64,000 nt of DNA from assembly GCF_003864255.1 (NCBI RefSeq), contig NZ_QWEZ01000001.1:1736001-1800000 (forward strand), written 5' to 3'. Below are positions 42,422 to 51,981 of this stretch, in pieces. Below the pieces are notes generated by a model that saw nothing but the letters and a program-made list of their open reading frames with translations, ran no database searches and had not been told where the DNA came from. Made by a program: the position numbers and the translations under genes. Source of the DNA: Aestuariirhabdus litorea (GTDB taxonomy: Bacteria; Pseudomonadota; Gammaproteobacteria; Pseudomonadales; Aestuariirhabdaceae). The stretch's first letter is position 1. Each line of letters opens with the position of its first letter.

Positions 42422-42732
42422 GCTGGCCTCCTGTAAGCCTTTCATTACTCGCTGGGGACAGACTACCCCGGCCCTGCAGGCCTGCCTATTCGTATATGTC
42501 ACTACAGGATAGCGCCGATTCTGGAACAGTTTTTGATGCCCTGGCCCGCTCGGGGTGATGAGTAGCATCGGCCCGGGTTCACCGTCCCCTCTCTCGCAGA
42601 GTGGGGCAGGTGCGGCCGATTGGCCACAGCTTTTTAGGTAGAGATACCTATTTTTAGCCCCCTCACCAGCCCCTAGAATACCCCCAGAAAAAAAGATCAC
42701 TCACCGGAGATGAAGCTCCTGAGGTGCTGAAG
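42422..42732. other. Intergenic region between two small divergent genes
   Basis: No gene is called in 311 bp. Near its right end, TAGGTA-GAGA-TACCTA (42635-42650) is a short hairpin followed by TTTTT (42651-42655), which could terminate a plus-strand RNA or be part of the leader of the 42733 gene. The left part contains G/C-rich inverted segments without a clear signal. Confidence 0.45.
42635..42655 (+). terminator. Hairpin with U-tract
   Basis: A 6-bp stem TAGGTA/TACCTA with a GAGA tetraloop and five following T residues. The stem is AT-rich, so termination would be weak. Because no gene lies just upstream on the plus strand, it might end a small RNA of about 100-150 nt starting after 42500, or be incidental. 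Confidence 0.4.
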
Positions 42733-43068
42733 ATGAGCAAATACCTGTATACCACCGTCTACGAACAGTTTACTGGCGAGAAGCCACCCGAGCCCAAGGC
42801 TGACCCCGAGCGCAAGGCTCGCCGTACCCACGGCCACCCCTACCGAATGCGACACAATATGCGTTTGCAGGAGCAGGAGGCGAAGGCAAGTCACAAAGCT
42901 TCTCGAATTGAACGCCACCCGGCCAACGACAACGGCCCCAGCATCGGCGAGATTGCGGATATGGAGGCTCGTCGCAAGCCTAAAAACCAGGCCAAGATCA
43001 CCTACAAAAAGAACCGCTCCTTACACAACCACAGGAGCTATTCCGGCGAGATCGCTGCCCAGGCCTAG
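42733..43068 (+). CDS. Small basic hypothetical protein, 111 residues
   Basis: A strongly basic, probably disordered protein (PKADPERKARRTHGHPYRMRHNMRL and a Lys/Arg-rich end) starting MSKYLYTTVYEQFTG. It may bind nucleic acid, but no family was recognised. ATG 42733 is favoured over the in-frame ATG three codons earlier because of the GAGG at better spacing. Confidence 0.6.
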   Translation: MSKYLYTTVYEQFTGEKPPEPKADPERKARRTHGHPYRMRHNMRLQEQEAKASHKASRIERHPANDNGPSIGEIADMEARRKPKNQAKITYKKNRSLHNHRSYSGEIAAQA

Positions 43069-43095
43069 CCCGGTAGCCACTCACGTCAGGCGCGC

Positions 43096-43740
43096 TCAGG
43101 GGGGCGACAAATGCGCCCACCAGCCACCGGAACCCTGTGCATCGTCCCCTTCGCTGCCCGCCCCCTCTGCGTCGACACGCTGGGCAAATTCCTCAGGCTT
43201 GACGGGATACTGGCGGTAACGGGCAAAAAATCGCGCGGGTGTAAACGCATCGAGTAGCTGTAAACTCCAGCCCCTGCGCCGATTGCGCTGAGCATCGAAG
43301 CCTTCGAACCCAAGCTTTTGCAGGCACTGCTCACACACCTTAAATGGCCGCACCCCTTGCTGATTGCCCACCCGGGTGGGCAGCGCACCAGAGGGCGCCG
43401 TGCTGACCATCAGCGGACGCTCCTGCCCATCCACCGATGCTAATGCCTGCAGCAGCAGGGAACAGTCGGTCAGGTGGTAATGATCCCCTCCTGCGGCCGC
43501 CGTCCCCTGATTGGCCAGGTAACACACCACCCGGCTGTTCTTGAAAGCAAAGGTGCCATCCACCAGACGCTGAACCTGCCAGGGAGACACCCCTATCCCC
43601 TCCTGCTCCAGCCGGATACGTTCAGCACCGGTCAGGTGGTAGCGGGGGTCGAACAGCTCAAAATAGCCCAGGCGCCGGGTCCCCATCGCTGCGCGCAACC
43701 GGTTAAAGGGCTCAAACTCCAGAAAATCGACCAGCTTCAC
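43096..43740 (-). CDS. Unrecognised third gene of the ZorAB-like operon (214 residues)
   Basis: A cytoplasmic, Arg- and aromatic-rich protein without membrane helices. It contains a lone CxxC (KVCEQCLQKLGFEGF, about 135-139) and an RNRRRGWSLQLLDAFTPARFF segment. The start overlaps the MotB-like gene by ATGA, so expression is coupled. No resemblance to ZorC, ZorD or ZorE was visible to me, but remote similarity cannot be excluded. Its tight coupling marks it as the likely partner or effector of the motor pair. Confidence 0.6.
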   Translation of the reverse strand: MKLVDFLEFEPFNRLRAAMGTRRLGYFELFDPRYHLTGAERIRLEQEGIGVSPWQVQRLVDGTFAFKNSRVVCYLANQGTAAAGGDHYHLTDCSLLLQALASVDGQERPLMVSTAPSGALPTRVGNQQGVRPFKVCEQCLQKLGFEGFDAQRNRRRGWSLQLLDAFTPARFFARYRQYPVKPEEFAQRVDAEGAGSEGDDAQGSGGWWAHLSPP

Positions 43741-44471
43741 TCTGATTCGCTTCCTTCACGAAGAATGGCTTCGATGCGGGATTCCGCATCGGTGCGCAGG
43801 CGAAACTCCACCCGCCGCGAACGGTCGCTATCCTCCTTGCCATTGGCCAGCAGGACCGGTTTGGACGAGGAGAGGCCATTGGCCGTGAGGTGTGACTTGA
43901 GCCAGGGTTTGCGATACCCGACCGCCTCCAGGCCCAGCACGTAAGCCAGGGTAGTCCGGGTTCGCGCCTGGGAAAGCTCCATATTTCGAACGTAAGCATC
44001 ATCCTCACTGCTGGCGTCTGACCAGCCACGGTCGGTGTGCCCCTCGATACGTACCTCGTTGATGTCATTGCGGTAGCTATCAGAGGTAATAATGCGCACG
44101 TAGCGGGGAAAAAAATCAGCCAGGATCGCGGAGAAATCCTCTTTTAGCTCCGCCTTGCCCCGGTCGAACAACAGCTCGGTACGCAGAAAACGGATACTGA
44201 GATCGGGGCTAAGCTCCGCTCCCCAGCGTGGTAGATCCGCCTCGAATTCGCGTTTAAGGTCCTCGTAAAGCTGGGTCCTTAGGCGCTCGTAAACAACCGC
44301 CACGTCGTGGATTTTGCGTCGCTCCAGCTCGACCATCACCATGAAGACCAGCGCAATCAACAGGAACACCATCATCAAGCCACCCATCAGGTCGCTCACC
44401 GCTATCCAGTGCTCCTCGTGCTCCAGCTCCTCGACCCGCTGGTTGTCGAGCCCCCTGCCCTGCTGACTCAC
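43737..44471 (-). CDS. MotB/ZorB-like OmpA-domain membrane protein
   Basis: 244 residues: a short cytoplasmic start, one transmembrane helix preceded by the ZorB-like HWIAVSDLMGGLMMVFLLIAL (the MotB-type Asp lies just before or in the helix), a helical linker, and an OmpA peptidoglycan-binding domain (IRFLRTELLFDRGKAELKEDF, VRIEGHTDRGW, RSRRVEF). It would form the stator's peptidoglycan anchor. Overlaps the genes on both sides by four bases. Ordinary flagellar MotB is less likely since the helix and context match the ZorAB branch. Confidence 0.8.
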   Translation of the reverse strand: MSQQGRGLDNQRVEELEHEEHWIAVSDLMGGLMMVFLLIALVFMVMVELERRKIHDVAVVYERLRTQLYEDLKREFEADLPRWGAELSPDLSIRFLRTELLFDRGKAELKEDFSAILADFFPRYVRIITSDSYRNDINEVRIEGHTDRGWSDASSEDDAYVRNMELSQARTRTTLAYVLGLEAVGYRKPWLKSHLTANGLSSSKPVLLANGKEDSDRSRRVEFRLRTDAESRIEAILREGSESE

Positions 44472-45685
44472 CGGGCTTCAGTCTCCTGGGCCAGGGCCAC
44501 CAGTTCACGCAGACGCTCGGTCAGGGGGGCATAGTCACTGACAAACTTTTCCGACAGGGCCGTGAGCTGGTAACCAAAACCCTGTAGGGCACGGTTAAGC
44601 TCCTGCTCCATGGATTGGTCGAGCCGCTCCAGCTGGGCCTCGTTGCGGGACAGGATCCGCTCCACCTGTGTATTCAAGGCTTCCTGGGCGCGGGAAAACT
44701 GTTCGCTACTGCTCTCCAGCAGGCCCTGAACCTGCTCGTGACCGGTGGTGATTGAGCTGTGCAGCTGGCGGGTCAGGACATCGAAGCGACCCTCCAGTTG
44801 CGGAAGCCCCTCACCGGCGCTGCTGACCAGCGACGAGAGGGCCGAGAGGTAGCCTTCGAGCCCCTTGCTTTGGGTCTCGAGCCCCGCCAACATCCCCTCC
44901 AGCGCTTCAGAAACGGTGCTAAAGACACGGGTTTGCTCCACCACCCGTTCATGGCTGCGAGTGGCTTCTTCCATGATCGCGCCGGTAATCTGCTGCTGCT
45001 GGATCAGGGTGTCGAGCTGCTGCTGATAGGCTTGCTGCCAACGCAGCATCTCGCCCACCGCCTCATTGAGATGACGGAAGTTCTCACCGTACTGCTCATT
45101 GATGCGGGTGTTGAAATCGCGCATCACGGTTTCCAAAGCCCCGACCAGGGCCCGGGTGTTGGCTTCGACCATCTGCTGCTGGTAATGACCCATCTGTTGG
45201 TTGAGGTGGGCCAGCTGCTGCTGACTCTCCTGCCGCAACGCCTTCATCTCGCCCAGTAGCTCCGCCTCATGGCGCTCGGCATTGGCGTCTTCGAGGCGGT
45301 CCCTGATCTGGGCCAGCAGCTGGGCCAGGTCATCCACCGTCGCCATACGAATCTGCTCCCGGCTGGCACGGTCACGGCGCAGCTCGATCAGGTAGCGGAG
45401 CTTGATACTCAGGGCACCCGCGAGGCCAGCGATCGATGACCAAAACGCGGTTTTGAGGCCGTCAATCAAGTCCGGGACACTGGCCTGGATGTCGGTGGTA
45501 TTAAAATCCAGCAGCCCCAGGGCCACCCCCAGGAAGGTACCGAAGATCCCCAGGCTGGTGAGGATAGTGGGGGCATTACTGGCGGTCTGGGCGTTGAAAC
45601 CCCGCAGATGAAAAAGCAGCGTCAACGCCATGACCAGAGAGATCATGACCAGGCTCAAGGTGGAAAAGGATGCGGTTATCGCCAT
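44468..45685 (-). CDS. MotA/ExbB/ZorA-like proton-channel protein with coiled-coil tail
   Basis: About 405 residues. Three helices lie in the first 100 residues, including the ZorA-like ILTSLGIFGTFLGVALGLLDF and LIDGLKTAFWSSIAGLAGAL, followed by some 300 residues of mostly coiled coil (VEQTRVFSTVSEALEGML and Gln/Glu-rich heptads) extending into the cytoplasm. Flagellar MotA lacks this tail; ZorA proteins have it, though usually longer (~700 residues). The ATG at 45685 directly precedes helix 1; frame is open to 45811. First gene of a coupled three-gene operon. Confidence 0.78.
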   Translation of the reverse strand: MAITASFSTLSLVMISLVMALTLLFHLRGFNAQTASNAPTILTSLGIFGTFLGVALGLLDFNTTDIQASVPDLIDGLKTAFWSSIAGLAGALSIKLRYLIELRRDRASREQIRMATVDDLAQLLAQIRDRLEDANAERHEAELLGEMKALRQESQQQLAHLNQQMGHYQQQMVEANTRALVGALETVMRDFNTRINEQYGENFRHLNEAVGEMLRWQQAYQQQLDTLIQQQQITGAIMEEATRSHERVVEQTRVFSTVSEALEGMLAGLETQSKGLEGYLSALSSLVSSAGEGLPQLEGRFDVLTRQLHSSITTGHEQVQGLLESSSEQFSRAQEALNTQVERILSRNEAQLERLDQSMEQELNRALQGFGYQLTALSEKFVSDYAPLTERLRELVALAQETEAR

Positions 45686-45779
45686 CTGCAAACAGGCCTT
45701 CTGGGGGAAACTCGGAACACGGAGTGAACTGAGCATAGTAGAGCATAGAGCCGGCCCCGTGAAGCCGCCCCTGAACGCA

Positions 45780-45803
45780 AAACAGGCCCCGAAGGGCCTG
45801 TTT
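45780..45803. terminator. Bidirectional-type terminator after oadB
   Basis: AAACAGGCCC-CGAA-GGGCCTGTTT: a perfect 10-bp stem with a tetraloop (UUCG when read on the minus strand) and T-rich end. It lies 21 bp after the oadB stop and insulates oadGAB from the ZorAB-like operon, which is read in the same direction. Confidence 0.88.
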
Positions 45804-45824
45804 CTAAGCACAGAGCGGGATACA

Positions 45825-47129
45825 TCAGCCGCCAGAGACGTACTTGATCATCACACCCGCGGCCACCGCCGAACCGATAACACCGGCTACGTTGGGGCCC
45901 ATGGCGTGCATCAGCAGGAAGTTCTGCGGGTTGGCCTGCAGACCCAGCTTGTTGGACACGCGCGCCGCCATCGGCACCGCGGAGACCCCGGCAGAACCGA
46001 TCAACGGGTTGATCGGAGTACTGCTCAACTTGTTCATCAGCTTCGCCATCAGTACACCCGAGGCGGTACCGATACCGAAGGCAACGATACCGAGCGCGAG
46101 GATGCCGAGAGTTTCAGCCTGCAGGAACTTGTCCGCCACCAGCTTGGAGCCCACGGAGAGACCCAGGAAGATGGTGACAATGTTGATGAGGGCGTTCTGG
46201 GCGGTATCGCTCAGGCGGTCCACTACACCACACTCCTTCATCAGGTTACCGAAGCAGAACATCCCCAGCAGCGGTGCAGCGTCGGGCAACAGGATCGCCA
46301 CCAGCACCAGCAATAACAGCGGGAAGACAATCTTCTCGGTCTTGCCCACGTGACGCAGCTGGCTCATCTTCAGCTGACGCTCAGCCTGGGTGGTCAGTGC
46401 CTTCATAATGGGCGGCTGGATCAGCGGCACCAGCGCCATATAGGAGTAGGAGGCCACGGCGATCGCACCCAACAACTCCGGAGCCAGTACACTGGCCACG
46501 TAGATGGAGGTCGGACCATCAGCACCACCGATGATGCCGATTGCAGCCGCCTGGGCGATGGAGAAGTCCATCACTCCCAGAGAGGTAAGGCCGACGGCAC
46601 CCAGGACCGTTGCAAAGATACCGAACTGCGCCGCGGCCCCCAGGAACAGCGTTCTTGGGTTGGCCAGCAACGGACCGAAGTCGGTCATCGCACCCACCCC
46701 CATAAAGATAATGAGGGGGCCAGCACCACTGGCGATGACCGCCAGGTAGAAGCTGTAGAGTACGCCATTGCTGTAGCCCATATCCTGAGCGACATTCGCA
46801 GCCGCCTGGTGGGCGACGGCACCGGCACTGTGGTAAGCCTCCAGCACAGCGTGAGGATCGCTGGAAGCCACACCCAATACCTGCGCCAGCGCGCTGAGCA
46901 CCTCGGGCTTAGCCATATGAACCGCCTGCTCAACCGAGGAGTAGGCCAGACCGGCTTCCGGTATATTGGCGAGAATACCGCCAAAACCGATCGGAATCAG
47001 TAGCAGAGGCTCAAAGTTCTTCTTGATAGCGAGGTACAGCAGGCCCAAGCCAACCAGGATCATCACAAACTGTGGAAAATCCATGTTGTAGATGCCGGAG
47101 CCGTACCACAGCGTTAGCAGCTTATCCAT
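45825..47129 (-). CDS. oadB: Oxaloacetate decarboxylase, beta subunit (Na+ pump)
   Basis: 434 residues, integral membrane protein of the sodium-translocating decarboxylase family, with about ten helices. The conserved [20 protein letters not shown] region carries the sodium-site Asp, and the C-terminal [19 protein letters not shown] segment is the second conserved block. It decarboxylates carboxybiotin and exports 1-2 Na+ per turnover. Twelve bp after oadA; last gene of oadGAB. Confidence 0.95.
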   Translation of the reverse strand: MDKLLTLWYGSGIYNMDFPQFVMILVGLGLLYLAIKKNFEPLLLIPIGFGGILANIPEAGLAYSSVEQAVHMAKPEVLSALAQVLGVASSDPHAVLEAYHSAGAVAHQAAANVAQDMGYSNGVLYSFYLAVIASGAGPLIIFMGVGAMTDFGPLLANPRTLFLGAAAQFGIFATVLGAVGLTSLGVMDFSIAQAAAIGIIGGADGPTSIYVASVLAPELLGAIAVASYSYMALVPLIQPPIMKALTTQAERQLKMSQLRHVGKTEKIVFPLLLLVLVAILLPDAAPLLGMFCFGNLMKECGVVDRLSDTAQNALINIVTIFLGLSVGSKLVADKFLQAETLGILALGIVAFGIGTASGVLMAKLMNKLSSTPINPLIGSAGVSAVPMAARVSNKLGLQANPQNFLLMHAMGPNVAGVIGSAVAAGVMIKYVSGG

Positions 47130-47141
47130 TGATCAATCCCC

Positions 47142-48926
47142 TCAGGCAATGGTCAACAGGGTAGCGCCGACAACCACGGCATCCCCTTCTTTGACGTTGA
47201 CGGAGCCGATAACACCCGACTTGGGAGCCCGAATCTCGGTTTCCATCTTCATCGCCTCGAGAATGATCATCAGATCACCCTCCTGAACCTGCTGGCCTGG
47301 AGCGACATGCACCTTCCAGATATTGCCTGCCAGCGGAGAGGGCATCGGCTCGCCACCGCCTGAGGCTGCAGCCGCCGCACTGGCCGCCGAGGGAGCAGAG
47401 GCCCCACCGACCTGGACGATACCGCTCACATCGCCACCGTTGGCTACGGTCACGGTGTACTCGGCCCCGTCCACCTTAACGGTGTAGATCTCTTCACCGT
47501 CACCGGTGGTCACCACGGAGCCTTCCTTACCGGTTGGCGCCGGTTCAAAGGCATCGGGGTTGCCGCGATTTTCGAGGAACTTGGGAGCGATCTGGGGGAA
47601 CAGGGCAAAGGTCAGGGCGTCATCGATGGCGTTATCCGCCAGGGCAAAGCCCTTCTCCTTGGACAGTGCCTCGACATCGGCCACGATCTTGTCGAGTTCA
47701 TTGTCCAGCAGGTCACCGGGACGGCAGGTGATCGGCTCGGCACCCGCCAGAACACGCGCCTGAAGTTCTTCGTTGTAAGGCGCCGGAGCGGCTCCGTATT
47801 CACCTTTGAGGATCCCCTGAGTCTCCTTGGAGATCGACTTGTAACGCTCACCGGTGAGAATGTTCAGCACCGCCTGGGTTCCCACAATCTGGGAGGTAGG
47901 AGTAACCAGCGGGATATAGCCCAGGTCCTTGCGCACCCGAGGAATCTCCTCGAGTACCGCATCGAACTTGTCGGACGCGCCCTGGTCCTTGAGCTGGCTC
48001 TCCATATTGGTCAGCATGCCACCGGGCACCTGAGCAACCAGAATACGGGAGTCCACCCCCTTGAGGGCGCCTTCAAACTTGGCGTACTTCTTCCGCACTT
48101 CACGGAAGTAGGCGGCGATCTCTTCGATCTTCAACACATCCAGGCCGGTATCACGCTCGGTACCCTGCAGCGCCGCAACCACCGCTTCAGTCGCGGAGTG
48201 GCCATAGGTCTCGCTCATGGAGGAGATGGCGGTGTCGACGTTATCAATACCCGCCTCGACCGCCTTCAGGATGGTCATGGAGGAGAGGCCGGAAGTAGCA
48301 TGGGAGTGCAGGTGGATGCGCACATTGGTTTCAGCCTTGAGGCGGCTGACCAGTTCGTAGGCATCGTAAGGGGTGAGGATACCGGACATATCCTTGATGG
48401 CGATGGAGTCAACGCCCATATCTTCGATGCGCTTGGCCAGATCCACCCAGGCATCCAGGTTATGAACCGGGCTGGTGGTGTAAGAGATGGTCCCCTGGGC
48501 ATGCTGGCCCTGCTTCTTGACCGCCTCCAGGGCGCGCTTCAGGTTACGCGGATCGTTCATGGCATCGAATACGCGGAACACAGAGACCCCGTTCTCTGCG
48601 GCACGCTCGACAAATTTGTCTACCACATCATCGGCATAGTGGCGATAACCCAGCAAATTCTGTCCTCGCAGCAACATCTGCTGCGGAGTCTTTGGCATCG
48701 CTTTCTTGAGCTCGCGAATGCGATCCCATGGGTCTTCGCCCAGGTAGCGGATGCAGGAGTCAAAGGTCGCCCCTCCCCAGGATTCCAGGGACCAATAGCC
48801 GATATTATCAAGCTTCTCGGCGATGGGGAGCATATCGTCAATACGCAGACGAGTAGCAAACAGGGACTGATGGGCGTCGCGCAGGACGACGTCGGTTATA
48901 CCTAATGGCTTCTTGGTGTCGGTCAT
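47142..48926 (-). CDS. oadA: Oxaloacetate decarboxylase, alpha subunit
   Basis: 594 residues. An N-terminal carboxyltransferase TIM barrel ([19 protein letters not shown], with metal ligands in [10 protein letters not shown]), a PYC/OADA conserved domain, an Ala/Pro linker and a C-terminal biotinyl domain with the biotinylation motif EAMKMETE. It transfers the carboxyl group of oxaloacetate to biotin in the cytoplasm and docks to OadB and OadG at the membrane. Full length for the family. Confidence 0.96.
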   Translation of the reverse strand: MTDTKKPLGITDVVLRDAHQSLFATRLRIDDMLPIAEKLDNIGYWSLESWGGATFDSCIRYLGEDPWDRIRELKKAMPKTPQQMLLRGQNLLGYRHYADDVVDKFVERAAENGVSVFRVFDAMNDPRNLKRALEAVKKQGQHAQGTISYTTSPVHNLDAWVDLAKRIEDMGVDSIAIKDMSGILTPYDAYELVSRLKAETNVRIHLHSHATSGLSSMTILKAVEAGIDNVDTAISSMSETYGHSATEAVVAALQGTERDTGLDVLKIEEIAAYFREVRKKYAKFEGALKGVDSRILVAQVPGGMLTNMESQLKDQGASDKFDAVLEEIPRVRKDLGYIPLVTPTSQIVGTQAVLNILTGERYKSISKETQGILKGEYGAAPAPYNEELQARVLAGAEPITCRPGDLLDNELDKIVADVEALSKEKGFALADNAIDDALTFALFPQIAPKFLENRGNPDAFEPAPTGKEGSVVTTGDGEEIYTVKVDGAEYTVTVANGGDVSGIVQVGGASAPSAASAAAAASGGGEPMPSPLAGNIWKVHVAPGQQVQEGDLMIILEAMKMETEIRAPKSGVIGSVNVKEGDAVVVGATLLTIA

Positions 48927-48992
48927 GGATTATGGCCTTTATTTGCAGAATATTGCGTTGGTTTCACGTACCAGTCGATCAGTGCTCATCAC

Positions 48993-49244
48993 TTACTTGC
49001 GTTCGCGGTGCTGGCGAATCGCTTCGTTAATAATGGACAGCAGCTTCTGGTCCTGAGCCGGCCCACCCTGGGGGGCGGCTGCAGGTCGGCTGGCGACAGG
49101 CTCGGGCTCATTGGAGTCGAACCGGCCAACGATCTTTGACATTGCGGTGGTCGAGACGACCAGCAGCGCCAAAAACACGAACACGAAACCCATCCCGAAC
49201 AGCATCAAGTTGATACCTTCGCTCATGAGATCCGGCTGGGTCAT
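48993..49244 (-). CDS. oadG: Oxaloacetate decarboxylase, gamma subunit
   Basis: A small membrane protein of 83 residues: one N-terminal helix (MLFGMGFVFVFLALLVVSTTAM) and an Ala/Pro-rich linker (about 42-60) leading to a charged C-terminus that binds zinc and the alpha subunit in the family. ATG 49244 is preferred because AAGGA is at 9 nt; the upstream in-frame ATG sits directly on the ribosome site. First gene of oadGAB. Confidence 0.9.
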   Translation of the reverse strand: MTQPDLMSEGINLMLFGMGFVFVFLALLVVSTTAMSKIVGRFDSNEPEPVASRPAAAPQGGPAQDQKLLSIINEAIRQHRERK

Positions 49245-49253
49245 GATATTCAT

Positions 49254-49603
49254 CCTTCGTTGTAGTGTTTGTTATCACTTTGTCCATCGACAGCCCCCCT
49301 TTGCGGGGACCTTTCAAAGCAGCCTTGAAAGTGTCGGCAGTCAAAGTCGGCGTTAATTTACCCTGTATCCGATTAGCTGGCAAACCATAAGCGCCCCTGT
49401 TCGGGTTGAATTTTCCCGAAATCAGACACTTACAGCTATAGGCGAAAGGTCGTACCCGGCAAGAATCAAACGCCCGTTTCATTCTATCAGCAACCCCGGC
49501 AAAGACCAAGATTGTCGACAATCCTGCCGGTTTAGGTCGCCTATTGATTTAGGGGAACCAGCCCACTAGAGTGAGCGCCTCTTTTGACGAGGTAGATAGA
49601 AAC
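49254..49603. other. Divergent intergenic region between oadG and dusC
   Basis: 350 bp that must hold the promoters of both genes. Nothing I can name with confidence is seen: short imperfect repeats and AT-rich patches (49355-49375, 49540-49555) but no clear riboswitch or terminator. An open frame exists on the minus strand but it has no gene character. Confidence 0.4.
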
Positions 49604-50542
49604 ATGTTGCTGCTTGCCCCGATGGAGGGGGTCGCCGACCACAGTATGCGGGCCCTGCTGACCGAACACGGTCACTTCGATCTCTGCATCAGCGAATTCG
49701 TCCGCGTCAGTAATACCCTGCTCCCCGAGCGGGTGTTCAAACGCTACCTCCCTGAACTCGATCACGGCTGCCAAACCCCCTCGGGGTGCCCGGTCCATGT
49801 GCAGCTACTTGGCAGCGACCCCCAGCTGATGGGAGAGAATGCCCAGCGGGTGGTTGAGATGGGTGCACCGGGCATTGATATCAACTTTGGCTGTCCCGCC
49901 AAGATGGTGAATCGCCACGGTGGCGGTGCCCAGCTGCTGCAGGAGCCCGAGCTAGTAGCCCGTATTGTCAGCGCCGTTCGCCGAGCCGTCCCCGACCCTA
50001 TCCCGGTGAGTGCCAAAATGCGACTGGGGTACGAAGACACCTGCCTGGCCCTGGACAATGCCTGTGCCATCGAGTCTGCTGGCGCCAGCGCCCTGACCGT
50101 CCACGCCCGCACCAAGGTGCAAGGCTACCGCCCCCCCGCCCACTGGGAGTGGCTTGCCCGGATTAAAGAGGTGGTATCGCTACCGCTGGTCGCCAACGGT
50201 GATATCTGGAGTTACGACGACTACCTGCGTTGCGCCCAGGTGAGCGGCTGCGAGCACTTTATGCTCGGGCGCGGCGCCCTGCGCAACCCACTGCTTTCGC
50301 GCCAGATCCAGCAGCGCAACCCGGGCCTGGGGAGAGAACAAGAGTGGCAGCAGATCAGGCCACTGCTGCTCGATTTTTATAAGGTCACCTGTGCAAGCTA
50401 TCCCGAACGCTACCTGTGCCAGCGGATTAAGCAGTGGCTTAGTTTTCTGGCGCCGGGGTACGAGCCAGCGCAAGAGCTATTCAACCAAATCAAGCCGCTG
50501 CACAGCTCACAACAGATTCTGCCCCTGCTGGAAGCCGCTTGA
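49604..50542 (+). CDS. dusC: tRNA-dihydrouridine(16) synthase DusC
   Basis: 312 residues, FMN-dependent Dus family: MLLLAPMEGVAD at the start (FMN phosphate loop), NFGCPAKMVNRHGGGAQLLQ with the catalytic Cys, SAKMRLGYED and VHARTKVQGY, then GDIWSYDDYL and MLGRGALRNP for FMN binding. It reduces uridine in the D-loop of tRNA. The start at 49604 fits the family, with GAGG some 11 nt before; an earlier GTG is possible. DusC is favoured over DusA/B by length and by the RxGYxD-type sequence. Confidence 0.88.
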   Translation: MLLLAPMEGVADHSMRALLTEHGHFDLCISEFVRVSNTLLPERVFKRYLPELDHGCQTPSGCPVHVQLLGSDPQLMGENAQRVVEMGAPGIDINFGCPAKMVNRHGGGAQLLQEPELVARIVSAVRRAVPDPIPVSAKMRLGYEDTCLALDNACAIESAGASALTVHARTKVQGYRPPAHWEWLARIKEVVSLPLVANGDIWSYDDYLRCAQVSGCEHFMLGRGALRNPLLSRQIQQRNPGLGREQEWQQIRPLLLDFYKVTCASYPERYLCQRIKQWLSFLAPGYEPAQELFNQIKPLHSSQQILPLLEAA

Positions 50543-50558
50543 GCGGCCCGCACCAGGG

Positions 50559-51308
50559 CTAGCAACAGACAGATGAGATCTCGTATTCATCGATAATCCG
50601 TTGCAGTGAACCATCCTCCCGCATCGAATCGATTGCGTCATCGAAGCGCTGCAAAATGTGCTCATACCCGGGGGTGGCGCGACTCACCGCGATATGCAAA
50701 CCGTTGCTCGAGATAGAGGTCGGCAACAGCTCCAGGCTGGAGGTCTGGTCCGCCATAAAGGTGCGAATCGTGTAGCGAATCTCCTGCTCATCGGCCAGCA
50801 CCATATCGATCTGCCCCAATACCAACCGGCGCAGATTCTGAATGACGTGGTTGGCGGGCACCCGAATCGCCAGACGGGCGCTATCGAAGGGCTCCCCATA
50901 CGCATAGTCGCGAATGGTGCCGATCATTTTCCCCTCCAGGTCTTGCGTGCTTTCGTATTTAAGGCCCCGCCCCTTCAGGACGACAAATTTAAGGTGGTTT
51001 TTCAGGAAGGGGCGGCTGAAAGCCAGCTCCTTATTGCGCGCCTCGGAGTACCAGGCCGCCGCAATCACGTCGTACACACCGCTGCGGGTCCCCTCCAGCG
51101 AGCGGGGCCAGATATCCACCACCATATTCACGTCAAAACCGGCTCGCTTCAGCGCCTGCTCAACAATCACCACCGCAGCACCCCGCCGGGCTGCGCTTTC
51201 ATCAACGTAGGGCGGCCAGGTGCTCGCCGCAACCTGCAGAGGCGCCGCCTGCAGGTTCAAGCTCAAACAACCGAACATCAGCAGGCTAATCAAGGACAAT
51301 GGGCGCAT
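50559..51308 (-). CDS. Periplasmic solute-binding protein, family 3
   Basis: 249 residues with a signal peptide (about 1-21, ending LQAAPL) and a single bilobal SBP_bac_3 domain (VAASTWPPYVDESAARRG, GVYDVIAAAWYSEARNKELAFS, IDMVLADEQEIRY). Ends in CC. Like the protein at 17070 it has no transporter partners nearby. Probably a periplasmic amino-acid-type binding or sensor protein; ligand unknown. Confidence 0.85.
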   Translation of the reverse strand: MRPLSLISLLMFGCLSLNLQAAPLQVAASTWPPYVDESAARRGAAVVIVEQALKRAGFDVNMVVDIWPRSLEGTRSGVYDVIAAAWYSEARNKELAFSRPFLKNHLKFVVLKGRGLKYESTQDLEGKMIGTIRDYAYGEPFDSARLAIRVPANHVIQNLRRLVLGQIDMVLADEQEIRYTIRTFMADQTSSLELLPTSISSNGLHIAVSRATPGYEHILQRFDDAIDSMREDGSLQRIIDEYEISSVCC

Positions 51309-51341
51309 TATGGCTCCTTTTCTCGCTGGCGTTAGCGGCCG

Positions 51342-51956
51342 TTACCCCAAGCTACCGGCTGCCGCCAATCGTTTAACAGTATCCACGATCACCTGGGTTT
51401 GGCTATCAATCTCCAGATTCACACGACTCCCGGGCCTGAGCTGGTCGAAGGTGGTAATTTTGAGGGTTTCGGGGATCAGGTAAACATTGAAACGCCCCTC
51501 CCCCACCTCTCCCACCGTCAAGCTGGCACCATTTAGGCCCACATAGCCCTTGGAAAAGAGATAGGGCTGCCACTGGGGAGAGAATGCAAACGTGATGACG
51601 CAATTATTTTCGGGGCGCTCAACAGAGACCACCTCAACGGTGTCATGTACATGCCCCGACAGCAGGTGCCCCCCGATCTCATCACTAAAACGGGCCGCGC
51701 GCTCGATGTTGGCAGGGTCCCCCACCTCCAGCAACGACAGGTTGGTCACCCTCAATGTTTCCATCATCACATCAAACCCGACCCGGCCTCCATCCAGCTC
51801 AGCCACCGTCAAGCAGGTACCGTTAACCGCCACACTGGCGCCCGACACCAGCCCGTCGAGCAAGCGGGGGGGCATTTCAAACCAGAGTCGAGAGAGATTG
51901 GTTTTGCGCTCGAGGCCGGCCAGCGGCAAGCTACACTGAACTATTCCGGTAAACAT
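51342..51956 (-). CDS. ribE: Riboflavin synthase alpha chain
   Basis: 204 residues, two lumazine-binding repeats. Starts MFTGIVQ (active-site Phe2), with SGASVAVNGTCLTV and FDVMMETLRVTNL in repeat 1, SDEIGGHLLSGHVHDTVEV bridging, then GYVGLNGASLTV and YLIPETLKITTF in repeat 2. Its sequence is of the E. coli RibC type. It dismutates lumazine to riboflavin in the cytoplasm. The ATG at 51956 with the conserved start is chosen over an earlier in-frame position. Confidence 0.93.
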   Translation of the reverse strand: MFTGIVQCSLPLAGLERKTNLSRLWFEMPPRLLDGLVSGASVAVNGTCLTVAELDGGRVGFDVMMETLRVTNLSLLEVGDPANIERAARFSDEIGGHLLSGHVHDTVEVVSVERPENNCVITFAFSPQWQPYLFSKGYVGLNGASLTVGEVGEGRFNVYLIPETLKITTFDQLRPGSRVNLEIDSQTQVIVDTVKRLAAAGSLG

Positions 51957-51981
51957 GGTGACTCCAACAGACAGGCGGAGA

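Noticed and set aside
43737..45685. Flagellar motAB
   Set aside because: The channel protein has a long coiled-coil tail absent from MotA, and the helix motifs match the ZorAB-type better. The flagellar region in this window does not extend here.
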